DNA of 64,000 nucleotides from a virus: positions 113,021 through 177,020 of the IMG/VR virus record IMGVR_UViG_3300027714_002764; one strand, written 5' to 3'. The position numbers were made by a program, and so were the translations under genes. The notes beneath the pieces are model-generated. The model ran no database searches. It was not told where the DNA came from and saw nothing but the letters and a program-made list of their open reading frames with translations. Below, piece after piece: positions 55,951-63,991 of this stretch; the first letter of the stretch is position 1; the number at the start of each line of letters is the position of its first letter.

Positions 55951-56897
55951 TAGCAATAGGTTGTTTAGTTCAATGGTACGAAATAGAAATGGTAAAAGAG
56001 TATATAGATTCTCTTGCCAAATCAGCAAAAGGGTTTGAAGATAAAGTCATAATAGACTTTAAACTTGTAACTAATCAAGATCTGGAAAAGGTTATAGCAG
56101 GAGGAGAAGTGATGTTGGAGATCAAAGCTCGTTTTAATTACCTGATGGGTGAGTTAAGAGAAGCTGGATTCAAAGTAAACTGGGACATAAGTCCTGATCT
56201 ATTTACTATAGCTGATTACAGAAGAACGTTTAATGAGAAATACTGTAATGAGGTAGATGTATTATTTTGGGGGGAATCAGATATGCTCGTACCTTCTCAA
56301 GCTATTCAAACTGTATTACTGTTACAAGACAGTGTAAAAGATACAACTCCTAAATGGGTAGGATTCTTTGCTACCTGTAAAATGTGGGATGATAGTTGGA
56401 AAACTGTTGAACATCCTAAACTTTCTAGCTTAGAAAGAGATCCATATGCCTGGTACGGTACAAGACACTATATGGACTATGATAAAATGGAAGAGATAAA
56501 CTCAGACGTAGTATCACCAGACATTAAACATTTAGAGGATTTCAAATTTAATGGATGTGGACTATTCTTTTCATCTGAAATAGTTAGATCAGGTGTCAAT
56601 ATACCCGAATCAGTCTTCTTTACACATGAAGATACTGCTTTTATGAATAAACTATCTTTGACGTTTAGTAACGGGCAGATACCTTTCTATGTTGCTAAGA
56701 ATATACTACTTGTACATAATAGAGAACATCCTAATAAGAGAAAATATGTTGAAGGAGAATCAGGAGATGATTTAAATGCACAACGTAAATCTAATAAATG
56801 GTATGAACTTGCAAGTGAGTACTCTAAGCATAATGCTTATAGTTTTAATAAACAAGGTAAAACTTACACATGGGAAGACGTATGGAACAACCTATAA
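55947..56897 (+). CDS. GT-A glycosyltransferase-like protein
   Basis: The strand VDVLFWGESDMLVPSQAI holds an acidic pair typical of the nucleotide-sugar site, and the segment FNGCGLFFSSEIVRSGV followed by FFTHEDTAFMNKL resembles the acceptor half of GT2 enzymes (the ED pair). It starts with an ATGA overlap. Substrates unknown. Confidence 0.65.
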   Translation: MIAIGCLVQWYEIEMVKEYIDSLAKSAKGFEDKVIIDFKLVTNQDLEKVIAGGEVMLEIKARFNYLMGELREAGFKVNWDISPDLFTIADYRRTFNEKYCNEVDVLFWGESDMLVPSQAIQTVLLLQDSVKDTTPKWVGFFATCKMWDDSWKTVEHPKLSSLERDPYAWYGTRHYMDYDKMEEINSDVVSPDIKHLEDFKFNGCGLFFSSEIVRSGVNIPESVFFTHEDTAFMNKLSLTFSNGQIPFYVAKNILLVHNREHPNKRKYVEGESGDDLNAQRKSNKWYELASEYSKHNAYSFNKQGKTYTWEDVWNNL

Positions 56898-57775
56898 CAA
56901 CCTGTATTAATACTAATAATAATTTTGCATACTTAAAACTAGCTGTGGAATCTATTAGGAATAATGCGTACTATAAAAATCAACCTATAGTAATATATGC
57001 TGAAAACTGTACTGATGGCACTAATAAATGGCTGAGATCAGTTCAAGAACTTTTAGACCTGACTATTATAATAGAGGAAAACGAAGTACCGAAAGGGATA
57101 GGAGGAGGAATGGACGTATGTGTTAGTAAGGCTAAAACTAAATATGTAAACATAATACATTCTGATATGTGGATAGCTCCTAACCAAGATATTGAACTAT
57201 TAAAGCTTTACGATGGACTAGATAAATCTGAAAGATTGATCGCTTCTTCCTTTAGAATACAACCTAAAATATTCCCTAACGATCCTGACTACAGACCTGG
57301 TACAGTATTTGTACCTATGGATGGTTTTGGATCCTTCCATGATGATTTTGATAAACAAAAATTTGATGAATGGTCAACTGAATTTAGCAGAGATAATGAC
57401 TTGACAGTAAGGAAAGGAGGAGGAGCAGGATTCTTTTGTAGAACTGAAGACTATAAATGGATAGGAGGAAATGATCCACTATTTGCTCCAGCATCTTTTG
57501 ACGATATGGACTTGTTTATCCGTATGCAAAACGAAGGATATACTTTTAAAATGGTATCTAAATCAGTACTTTACCACTTTTCTGCTAGAGGATCACATTT
57601 TAGAGATGAAGCTAAAGATAATTTTAATTCTAAATCTACTAGACAGCAAAAAGCAGAGAGTGATAACAGTAGAAAGTTTTATGATAAATGGGGTCAAATG
57701 CCTGTTAGTGATGAAGCTACTTTTGTTACACCGATTAATAATCCAAAAGTACCTAATAGAATTCCTCTTATATGA
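56882..57775 (+). CDS. Glycosyltransferase family 2
   Basis: The N-terminus ITTCINTNNNFAYLKLAVES and the metal site NIIHSDMWIAPN are GT2 features, with GGGAGFFCRTEDYKW and FDDMDLFIRMQNEG downstream (ED motif region). ATG 56882 overlaps the previous gene by 16 nt; another ATG at 56870 adds four residues. It is one of four consecutive transferases and probably extends the same glycan. Confidence 0.8.
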   Translation: MEQPITTCINTNNNFAYLKLAVESIRNNAYYKNQPIVIYAENCTDGTNKWLRSVQELLDLTIIIEENEVPKGIGGGMDVCVSKAKTKYVNIIHSDMWIAPNQDIELLKLYDGLDKSERLIASSFRIQPKIFPNDPDYRPGTVFVPMDGFGSFHDDFDKQKFDEWSTEFSRDNDLTVRKGGGAGFFCRTEDYKWIGGNDPLFAPASFDDMDLFIRMQNEGYTFKMVSKSVLYHFSARGSHFRDEAKDNFNSKSTRQQKAESDNSRKFYDKWGQMPVSDEATFVTPINNPKVPNRIPLI

Positions 57776-59451
57776 AACCATGGATGTCTAGCAGTGAGAT
57801 AGAGCTAGTAAAACACTTTCTCAAACCTGATATGACTATGTTGGAATGGGGCTCAGGGGGAAGCACAGTAGAGTTTAGCCCACTAGTTAAGAAATACTAT
57901 TCTATAGAACATATAAAAGAATGGTATAATAAGGTGGATATAGAAATTAAAGTTCGTAAATTAAACAATGTAGTTAATATGCTACTCGAACCTGATCTAC
58001 CTAGAACTATTCCTACTAAGTATGAAGAGTTTAAATCTTATATTGAAAAGATAGATGAGCTTGATGAGATGTTCGATGTTATATTAGTAGATGGTAGAGC
58101 AAGAGTACAGTGTGCTGAAAGAGCAATTAAGTATTTAAAAAAAGATGGAGTAATATTAGTACATGACTACTTTAGAAGACCTCAGTATCATAGTTTAGAA
58201 AAACTATTCTATATTAAAGGTATGGTAAAAGAGAATCAGTCTATAGTTGCTCTAAAAAAACAAAAGCCTATGGAAATAAGTATAATACAGCCAGCAAGAA
58301 ATAATCTTAAATACCTTAAATGGTCTTATGATTCTATTAGAAAGAACCAAGATACTCATGAGGTAGAGATATGTGTTGCAGACGACGCATCAACTGATGG
58401 TACTTGGGACTGGTGTCTGGAAATGATGAAAAAAGATCCATTGTTTAAAGCACATCGTAACGAAGGACCAAAGAGATTAGGACATACTATTCTATACGAT
58501 ACTTTAGTAAATGAAGTAGCAACAAAAGATATTTGTATGATCTACCATGCTGATATGTATCTATGCCCAGGAGCTATCTCTGCAATAGAAAGACTTATAA
58601 AACCTAAAACGATTGTATCTTTGACCCGAATCGAACCTCCTTTACATCCGGACGGACCAGAAAAAGTACTATGGGCAGGTGGAGAGGAACCAGAAGAGTT
58701 TTTAGAAGGAGACTTACAAGACCTCCTCAATAGAGTTAAGAACCCTTCTAAAGTTACTGAAGGAATATTTGCTCCATGGGCATTTTATAAAAAGGATTTT
58801 CAATCAATAGGAGGACACGATCCTCTTTATGCTCCTCAATCTAAAGAAGACTCAGACATATTCAACCGTTTTCAATTAAACGGAGTAACGTTTAAACAGA
58901 CATGGGAGGGTTTTGTATATCATATGACATGCAGAGGAAGTAGACGTAATACGAATGATAAAGCAGTTAATATCTATGAAGATAGTCCTGAATGGTTAGC
59001 ACAGAATCAAAGATCTACTAGAAACTTTATTCGCAAATGGGGTCACTTTGTAATGCATGATCAGTTAATGAAGCCAATTGTACCTCCTAAGTACAATATT
59101 GGATTAGTAATAGACAACTGTAATTTAAATTTATTAACTACTTTAGAACCTTGGGCAGATAAGGTAGCAGTAAATAAAGAATCGTCTTTTATAATAGATC
59201 AGTATATAACTAGTGAACAGGTTAATACTATTATAGATTTAAGCAAAAGAGTAGAAATAGGGAACACTATTAATACTGATATTTATATTAACATAGACGG
59301 TAATACTTTTGATAATAGTGACTATGAATTAATAGCTCAAATGTCAAGCATATTAAAGGAAAGCGGTGAAGAAGGAGTATTCGAATTAGGTAACCTGAAA
59401 ATAACCGTTGTTAAATTAAATACCTATACAGACAAATTAATTAAACTATGA
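57772..59451 (+). CDS. Methyltransferase-glycosyltransferase fusion
   Basis: The first 165 residues resemble a class I methyltransferase (MLEWGSGGSTVEFSP as motif I, EMFDVILVDGRARV). The segment from about 168 to 440 is a GT2 domain (SIIQPARNNLKYLKWS, EICVADDASTDGTWDW, MIYHADMYLCP, SKEDSDIFNRF). The last 100 residues are a beta-rich domain with no recognised family. A single protein could therefore add and methylate a sugar. It starts with an ATGA overlap and ends the glycan cluster. Confidence 0.75.
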   Translation: MKPWMSSSEIELVKHFLKPDMTMLEWGSGGSTVEFSPLVKKYYSIEHIKEWYNKVDIEIKVRKLNNVVNMLLEPDLPRTIPTKYEEFKSYIEKIDELDEMFDVILVDGRARVQCAERAIKYLKKDGVILVHDYFRRPQYHSLEKLFYIKGMVKENQSIVALKKQKPMEISIIQPARNNLKYLKWSYDSIRKNQDTHEVEICVADDASTDGTWDWCLEMMKKDPLFKAHRNEGPKRLGHTILYDTLVNEVATKDICMIYHADMYLCPGAISAIERLIKPKTIVSLTRIEPPLHPDGPEKVLWAGGEEPEEFLEGDLQDLLNRVKNPSKVTEGIFAPWAFYKKDFQSIGGHDPLYAPQSKEDSDIFNRFQLNGVTFKQTWEGFVYHMTCRGSRRNTNDKAVNIYEDSPEWLAQNQRSTRNFIRKWGHFVMHDQLMKPIVPPKYNIGLVIDNCNLNLLTTLEPWADKVAVNKESSFIIDQYITSEQVNTIIDLSKRVEIGNTINTDIYINIDGNTFDNSDYELIAQMSSILKESGEEGVFELGNLKITVVKLNTYTDKLIKL

Positions 59452-59621
59452 AAAAATATTTAATAGAATTCACTCATGTAGATGGATCAGTAGAAGAAGT
59501 TACATTAAGAACAGACAGGATAGATTGGTCTATAGAACAGTACAAAAGAAATAGAGCGATAGCTAGTCATCAAATAATCAAAGAAGAAAAATCAAATAAC
59601 AAGCAAATGCTATTTGGATAA
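59448..59621 (+). CDS. Small hypothetical protein, 57 aa
   Basis: Starts inside the stop of the preceding gene with an ATGA overlap. The product (MKKYLIEFTHVDGSVEEVTL onward) has a beta-beta-helix pattern and no recognised motif. The overlap supports its translation. Confidence 0.55.
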   Translation: MKKYLIEFTHVDGSVEEVTLRTDRIDWSIEQYKRNRAIASHQIIKEEKSNNKQMLFG

Positions 59622-59633
59622 CTATTTATTAAT
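59622..59633 (+). promoter_or_regulatory. Class 2 element CTATTTATTAAT
   Basis: It ends directly before the ATG at 59634. Same positional pattern as at 9664 and 51651. Confidence 0.4.
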
Positions 59634-60017
59634 ATGAAAAACATACAAACATTTGTAAAAAAGGTAATAAACGAAGCAGCAAAGATTAATTTTGCAGGAC
59701 ATCAGTTTATGCTTAAAGTAGATACTAACGAAGATCCTCAGAAGAAAGGAGTTAAAGTTCAATTTATTCCTACAGAATTCGGATCAATATCTCCTACAGA
59801 GCAAAATGATATTGCAATAGAACTTGAAGGTAGATTAGAATCTGGACTATCGGAATACGAATTAAGAGTAGAACGTGATAGAAACCTTAAAGATAAGAGC
59901 ATTATAGGGTTCTTTATTTATATAGAGTACTTTGATAAAATTATCCGCAAAGCACTATCAGGTGAAAGCCCTACGGTAGAAAAAGAAGTCGACGATTCAG
60001 ACGTATCGGCTGTTTAG
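59634..60017 (+). CDS. Hypothetical protein, 127 aa
   Basis: A soluble acidic protein with alternating beta strands (VKVQFIPTEFGSISPTEQND) and an acidic C-terminal end. The segment resembles small T4-like virion or accessory proteins, but no family is recognised. Preceded by a class 2 element. Confidence 0.65.
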   Translation: MKNIQTFVKKVINEAAKINFAGHQFMLKVDTNEDPQKKGVKVQFIPTEFGSISPTEQNDIAIELEGRLESGLSEYELRVERDRNLKDKSIIGFFIYIEYFDKIIRKALSGESPTVEKEVDDSDVSAV

Positions 60018-60052
60018 TATTACCTTATTAAGGTTAACGTAATTTACAATAT

Positions 60053-60457
60053 ATGATTGACCCAAAAAAACGAATTAGACAAGTTCTTTTTTCTATACAT
60101 AAGTTATCGTATAGGATTAAAGAAGTGAAAGTAGATAAGAAGCATATGGATAAGAAAGCATTCATAGAAGTTATACAACAGCTCCGTAAAATAGAAGATA
60201 GAAGAGATTTTATTACGACTGAGATTGGCATGGACATGACAGCTTATGAAGATGATTTTTTTGCAGTAATAGAAAATCTATTTAAAATAGTTTTTAATAC
60301 TGAGCAATTAGAATTAATACAAATGTACCTTTACCAATTAGCTCCGGATAAAGAATGGGACGGTAAAATAACAGTAGAGGTTTCTAACGGGACTGAAGAG
60401 ACTTTATCATTTAAAACTCCCACACAGGTCTGGAACGTTATCAATAAATTTAAATAA
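60053..60457 (+). CDS. Hypothetical helical protein, 134 aa
   Basis: A long charged helical N-terminal half (Lys-rich, EVKVDKKHMDKKAFIEVIQQ) followed by a helix and beta region. No motif. It starts 35 nt after the previous gene; the gap contains an interrupted inverted repeat without a T-run. Confidence 0.6.
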   Translation: MIDPKKRIRQVLFSIHKLSYRIKEVKVDKKHMDKKAFIEVIQQLRKIEDRRDFITTEIGMDMTAYEDDFFAVIENLFKIVFNTEQLELIQMYLYQLAPDKEWDGKITVEVSNGTEETLSFKTPTQVWNVINKFK

Positions 60458-60466
60458 ATACCTACT

Positions 60467-60655
60467 ATGGCAAACATTAATATATCAGATTTTAAAGAGA
60501 GTATTAAAGATAGCAGAGTAAGTTTACAAACTAACACAGAGCTTACACAGCTTACTATCATTTTTCTTGGAAATGCTATTAGTATTCCAGTATACAATTT
60601 AGAGTTTATCACAGAAGAAAATGCAAATTCAGTAAAAACCAACTTAGGACTATAG
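60467..60655 (+). CDS. Hypothetical protein, 62 aa
   Basis: A small acidic protein (MANINISDFKESIKDSRVS) beginning 9 nt after the previous stop. The C-terminal half is hydrophobic but too short for a clear membrane helix. It ends 2 nt before the IscA-like gene. Confidence 0.6.
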   Translation: MANINISDFKESIKDSRVSLQTNTELTQLTIIFLGNAISIPVYNLEFITEENANSVKTNLGL

Positions 60656-60657
60656 AT

Positions 60658-60987
60658 ATGGTTAATGTTAGTGATACAGCAGCTAATCAACTTCAAAGTA
60701 TATTCTTAGAAGAGAATAAAGTTCCTAAAGATAATTACGTTAGAGTTGGAGTAAAATCTGGAGGCTGTTCTGGTCTATCTTACATATTAGATTTTGATGA
60801 TAAGTCATCTGAAGGAGATAAAGTAGTTGAATCTAACGGGATTAACCTTCTCATAGATAAAAAGAGTTTACTCTACCTTATAGGAACTACTTTAGAATAC
60901 TCTTCCGGACTTAATGGAAAAGGATTTCATTGGTCAAACCCAAATGCATCTCGATCTTGTGGATGCGGAGAAAGTTTTTCACTTTAA
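60658..60987 (+). CDS. A-type Fe-S cluster carrier (IscA/ErpA-like)
   Basis: The three conserved cysteines are present: GGCSGLSY near residue 37 and CGCG near 103, with the usual FHWSNPNASRSCGCG C-terminus. The 109-residue length is normal for HesB/IscA proteins. The protein would transfer Fe-S clusters to targets. In the window those targets include the radical SAM enzymes, the ferredoxin and the RecB-like nuclease. It is the only Fe-S assembly factor seen here. Confidence 0.88.
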   Translation: MVNVSDTAANQLQSIFLEENKVPKDNYVRVGVKSGGCSGLSYILDFDDKSSEGDKVVESNGINLLIDKKSLLYLIGTTLEYSSGLNGKGFHWSNPNASRSCGCGESFSL

Positions 60988-61018
60988 TTTAAAAATTAGT
61001 TGGTTTTCTGATAAGATC

Positions 61019-61028
61019 TTCTTATCTT
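61019..61028 (+). promoter_or_regulatory. Class 1-like promoter element (variant)
   Basis: TTCTTATCTT is followed by TATATCTAATATAAAAACGG and TTATAACTATG at 61057. It differs from the consensus by one base. Confidence 0.4.
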
Positions 61029-61056
61029 TATATCTAATATAAAAACGGTTATAACT

Positions 61057-61434
61057 ATGCAAGAATTAAAAATGCTTCCCTGTCCTAAATGTGGCAAAGA
61101 TTTCCCGGAAAAGAGAAAAGAATTAGGCTACCACGTATGTGTTAACTGTTCTACTGTTAAAGGTGTAGTAGGTGTAACTACTGTTGAAGGTACAGGAGAT
61201 CATACCTATAACGATATTATCATAATGTCCCAAGATAAGTATAGAGCAATCGCAACAGCAGAAGCTCACCAAACTGGAAATAAAACAGCACAGCTAGAAC
61301 TCCTTAATTTAGATGTAGACGAAAACGAAGTATCACAATCAGTAAAAGAATCTGTCAATAATGTATTTAATGATGAAGTTGTTGATGATGAAGCCGATAA
61401 TGATACCCTTAGAATTAAAGGAATAGATTACTAA
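61057..61434 (+). CDS. Zinc-ribbon protein with acidic tail
   Basis: Two CxxC pairs (CPKC near residue 9, CVNC near 28) form a zinc ribbon. The rest includes a Val/Thr-rich strand region and an acidic C-terminal tail (EVVDDEADND). Co-located and nearly abutting with the HNH-like gene (the next start follows the stop directly). Function unknown. Confidence 0.7.
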   Translation: MQELKMLPCPKCGKDFPEKRKELGYHVCVNCSTVKGVVGVTTVEGTGDHTYNDIIIMSQDKYRAIATAEAHQTGNKTAQLELLNLDVDENEVSQSVKESVNNVFNDEVVDDEADNDTLRIKGIDY

Positions 61435-62064
61435 ATGGCTAGACCTTCTAAAATATTATCCAAAGAATCAATAGTAGCAGCACAATCACAGACTCGTTCT
61501 AATATGTCTGCTGCTAGATATCTTCGTGTATCTTATAACCATTATAAGAAGTATGCTAAGATGTATAAAAATGATGATGGTATAACATTATTAGAAGCTC
61601 ATATGAACCAAGAGGGTAAGGGTATTCCTAAATTCTTATCAAATGGAGGAACTGAACCGCCCCTTATGGACCTTATAGAAGGTAGAATCCCAGTTGAACA
61701 TTTTGACGCTAGTAAAATTAAACAGAGATTAATATTCGAAGGTTTAATAGAAGAGGTCTGTGCTAATTGTGGATTTTCGGAGAGACGTGTTACAGATACA
61801 AAAGTACCTGTAATTTTAAATTTTAAAGATGGAAATAAAAAAAATTACCATTTAAAAAACTTAGAGTTTCTCTGTTACAATTGCTCTTTTCTGTATGCAG
61901 CATCTCCAATAGAGGAGAAACGTGCAGAGGCAATGGAAGACTACGTCAAAACACGTGATGATGAACCTGATTGGGAGATGGATCAAGCACATATTGATCA
62001 CCTTAAGGACTTAGGACTGTACGACGATGAAAAACCAGGGGAAGAATATATCTCTAGAATTTAG
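61435..62064 (+). CDS. HNH-like zinc-binding protein, catalytic His lost
   Basis: The C-terminal half has the HNH zinc frame: CANCGFSE, then KVPVILNFKDGNKKNYHLKN, then LEFLCYNCSF. The catalytic His pair of the motif (HH or LHHIDG) is replaced by Asn-Phe (LNFKDG), so cleavage is unlikely. The N-terminal half contains a helix-turn-helix-like region (SMSAARYLRVSYNHYKKYAK). It may be a DNA-binding protein derived from a homing-type endonuclease or a packaging-related HNH. It abuts the zinc-ribbon gene. Confidence 0.6.
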   Translation: MARPSKILSKESIVAAQSQTRSNMSAARYLRVSYNHYKKYAKMYKNDDGITLLEAHMNQEGKGIPKFLSNGGTEPPLMDLIEGRIPVEHFDASKIKQRLIFEGLIEEVCANCGFSERRVTDTKVPVILNFKDGNKKNYHLKNLEFLCYNCSFLYAASPIEEKRAEAMEDYVKTRDDEPDWEMDQAHIDHLKDLGLYDDEKPGEEYISRI

Positions 62065-62066
62065 AA

Positions 62067-62078
62067 CTATTTATATAC
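62067..62078 (+). promoter_or_regulatory. Class 2 element CTATTTATATAC
   Basis: It ends directly before the ATG at 62079. Same pattern as other class 2 elements. Confidence 0.4.
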
Positions 62079-62231
62079 ATGTCTAAGAAGAAAACTAATA
62101 AGCTTTCAACTTTTAAAAAGCATAAACCCCTCGAAAGAAGAGTAGCCGATGACTTAGTTCGGCTCTCTGAACGTAATGAAAAGTTACGAGACAAGGAGAT
62201 AGGAACAAGCTTCCTCGATCTCTTCAACTAA
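62079..62231 (+). CDS. Small basic protein, 50 aa
   Basis: A 50-codon frame directly after a class 2 element encodes a Lys/Arg-rich helical protein (MSKKKTNKLSTFKKHKPLER onward). The charged segments suggest nucleic-acid contact, but no family is recognised. It ends 10 nt before the lysozyme-like gene. Confidence 0.55.
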   Translation: MSKKKTNKLSTFKKHKPLERRVADDLVRLSERNEKLRDKEIGTSFLDLFN

Positions 62232-62241
62232 AAACTTATAT

Positions 62242-62823
62242 ATGAAAAAATTGACTTTAACTGTTATGGTTTCATTGGCTTCTTCTTTAGTACTAGCATT
62301 TGGTACTTTTGCAGCAATCAAAGAGGCAACACCAATTGATATGGAACCTCCCAGGCCTTTGGCCTTAATCGTTCCCTCAATAGAAAAAGTAGAAGTAAAA
62401 CTAGCTAGTAAAAGCTATAGCTCATTCCTTCATGAAGTAGGAAAGAGAGAATCTTCAAATAGATACGAAATAGTAAACAAATTTGGTTATATGGGGAAGT
62501 ATCAATTTGGTAGAAAGACGTTAGATGGATTAGGATTCGAAGACATTACTAACAAAGAATTTTTAAACAGCCCTAGATTACAAGAACAAGCAATGTCTGC
62601 TTTATTAAGACACAATAAAAGAGTTTTAAAAAGACTGATTAAAAAGTACGAAGGCAAAACAGTACACGGTATATATGTTACTGAATCTGGATTACTAGCA
62701 GCAGCACATTTAGCTGGGCCTGGTAATGTTCGTAAATGGTTACGTTCAGGCAAAGAGTTTAAAGATGGATTAGGTACAAGTATTGTATCTTACATAGTAA
62801 AATTTTCAGGTTACCAAGTATAA
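62242..62823 (+). CDS. Exported lysozyme-like/transglycosylase protein
   Basis: A signal peptide (MKKLTLTVMVSLASSLVLAF) precedes a domain whose start HEVGKRESSNRYEIVNKFGY and GKYQFGRKTLDGLGF matches lysozyme-like/transglycosylase proteins, with E in the GKRES motif as the likely acid. AAAHLAGPGNVRKWL follows. It would act on peptidoglycan in the periplasm, or be a virion-borne hydrolase. It is distinct from the amidase at 40613. Confidence 0.75.
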   Translation: MKKLTLTVMVSLASSLVLAFGTFAAIKEATPIDMEPPRPLALIVPSIEKVEVKLASKSYSSFLHEVGKRESSNRYEIVNKFGYMGKYQFGRKTLDGLGFEDITNKEFLNSPRLQEQAMSALLRHNKRVLKRLIKKYEGKTVHGIYVTESGLLAAAHLAGPGNVRKWLRSGKEFKDGLGTSIVSYIVKFSGYQV

Positions 62824-62835
62824 AATTATTAAGTT

Positions 62836-63615
62836 ATGGATAAGAAAAGAGTAATATTTTTCGGTACAGATACTCTCCAAGGTGTAGGAGCAGAATGGCC
62901 AAGATTAGCAATAGATTGTAAATTTGTTCCAAAAGAACTACTTCCAGCTAATTGGGAGGCATTTATGAAAAAAACAGAGTTTAACTTTGAAGTAATACAG
63001 AAGGAGTATAAAAGAATTTGTGATCTATATGGATTTGCAAAAGACTTACCTGAAGTTGTAGAGTTCAGAGAAGGTAAGAACTGGCCTAAGTTAGTAGAGA
63101 ATAATTATAAAGATACTGTAGAAGTACTAGTACCAAAATTAAACGGCCAGAGTCTCTTTACTCTATCTTTTAATCTCATTTCCGGAATCGTATACGAAGA
63201 TTTTGATTTACATGATCTCGAAGATACTGCAGTTATATTAGCATTGCCTGATGCCAAAAACGATATAATGTATAGAGCAGTACCCGGTCAAGACAATTTA
63301 GAGAATATTACTATTTGGAACTATGCTTTAACTATATCTAGAATTAGGCAATATGTAGAAGATAGAGGAGGAAACTTTTATTATTTTCACTTAGAAGATT
63401 GGCCTAAAGAATTATATGATGATAGACTTAATCCTCTCTTACACCATATAAAAGAAAGCCTTCTATTTGAAAACTCTTTATACTCATACGTTCCAGGTGA
63501 TATACTTAAAAGAAAATACAATGGTTTTCATCTAGATGGTTTAGCTCATAATACTATTAAAGATATATTCATACAAGTTATGAAAAAAAATCAACATTTA
63601 AACTTATTTAAATAG
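62836..63615 (+). CDS. SGNH-like protein without the usual Ser
   Basis: The N-terminus RVIFFGTDTLQGVGAEWPRL resembles the SGNH block I, with GTDT in place of GDS, and the C-terminal HLDGLAH gives the Asp-x2-His pair of block V. The catalytic Ser is therefore replaced by Asp or Thr and activity is uncertain. It may be a degenerate relative of the protein at 32791. The start has an AAGTT context. Confidence 0.5.
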   Translation: MDKKRVIFFGTDTLQGVGAEWPRLAIDCKFVPKELLPANWEAFMKKTEFNFEVIQKEYKRICDLYGFAKDLPEVVEFREGKNWPKLVENNYKDTVEVLVPKLNGQSLFTLSFNLISGIVYEDFDLHDLEDTAVILALPDAKNDIMYRAVPGQDNLENITIWNYALTISRIRQYVEDRGGNFYYFHLEDWPKELYDDRLNPLLHHIKESLLFENSLYSYVPGDILKRKYNGFHLDGLAHNTIKDIFIQVMKKNQHLNLFK

Positions 63616-63634
63616 TTGCGTAACTGAGATATAT

Positions 63635-63644
63635 TTCTTATATT
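63635..63644 (+). promoter_or_regulatory. Class 1 promoter-like element
   Basis: TTCTTATATT is followed by TAAGTATAAATAAAAAAATA and AAGGTTATG, a complete example of the recurrent pattern. Confidence 0.55.
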
Positions 63645-63670
63645 TAAGTATAAATAAAAAAATAAAGGTT

Positions 63671-63991
63671 ATGGCAGAAAAAGGAGGACTAGAAGCGCAG
63701 AATTTAATCAATGAATATAATTATGCAGGAGCATTAGAGATATTTAAAAACGATAGATGGGTTCGAGTTATTTCAAAAGACTTTAGAGCATTTAATGGAC
63801 CACGTAGAATAACTCAACCTCAATATACTGAGTTAGGAAATGTAGATGTACCTATGATGACTTATGAATACTTTGGCCCAGTATATAGTTGGGGGACTAA
63901 TAATGTAGTAGCTTATTCCGATACAGGCTCATTAGAGAAAAACAAACAATGGGAAAGAGCTAGAAATATCTCAGAAAAAAGAGGAGTATAG
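63671..63991 (+). CDS. Hypothetical protein, 106 aa
   Basis: A soluble, aromatic-rich protein with beta strands (ALEIFKNDRWVRVISKDFRA) of a size seen in phage accessory proteins. Preceded by a class 1 promoter and AAAGGTT start context. The next ATG is at 63994, so another gene probably follows beyond the window. No family recognised. Confidence 0.65.
   Translation: MAEKGGLEAQNLINEYNYAGALEIFKNDRWVRVISKDFRAFNGPRRITQPQYTELGNVDVPMMTYEYFGPVYSWGTNNVVAYSDTGSLEKNKQWERARNISEKRGV

Noticed and set aside
9664-62078. T4-type late promoters (TATAAATA) on the minus strand
   Set aside because: TATTTATA on the plus strand is the reverse complement of the T4 late box, but there are no minus-strand genes nearby to transcribe, so a plus-strand reading is preferred.
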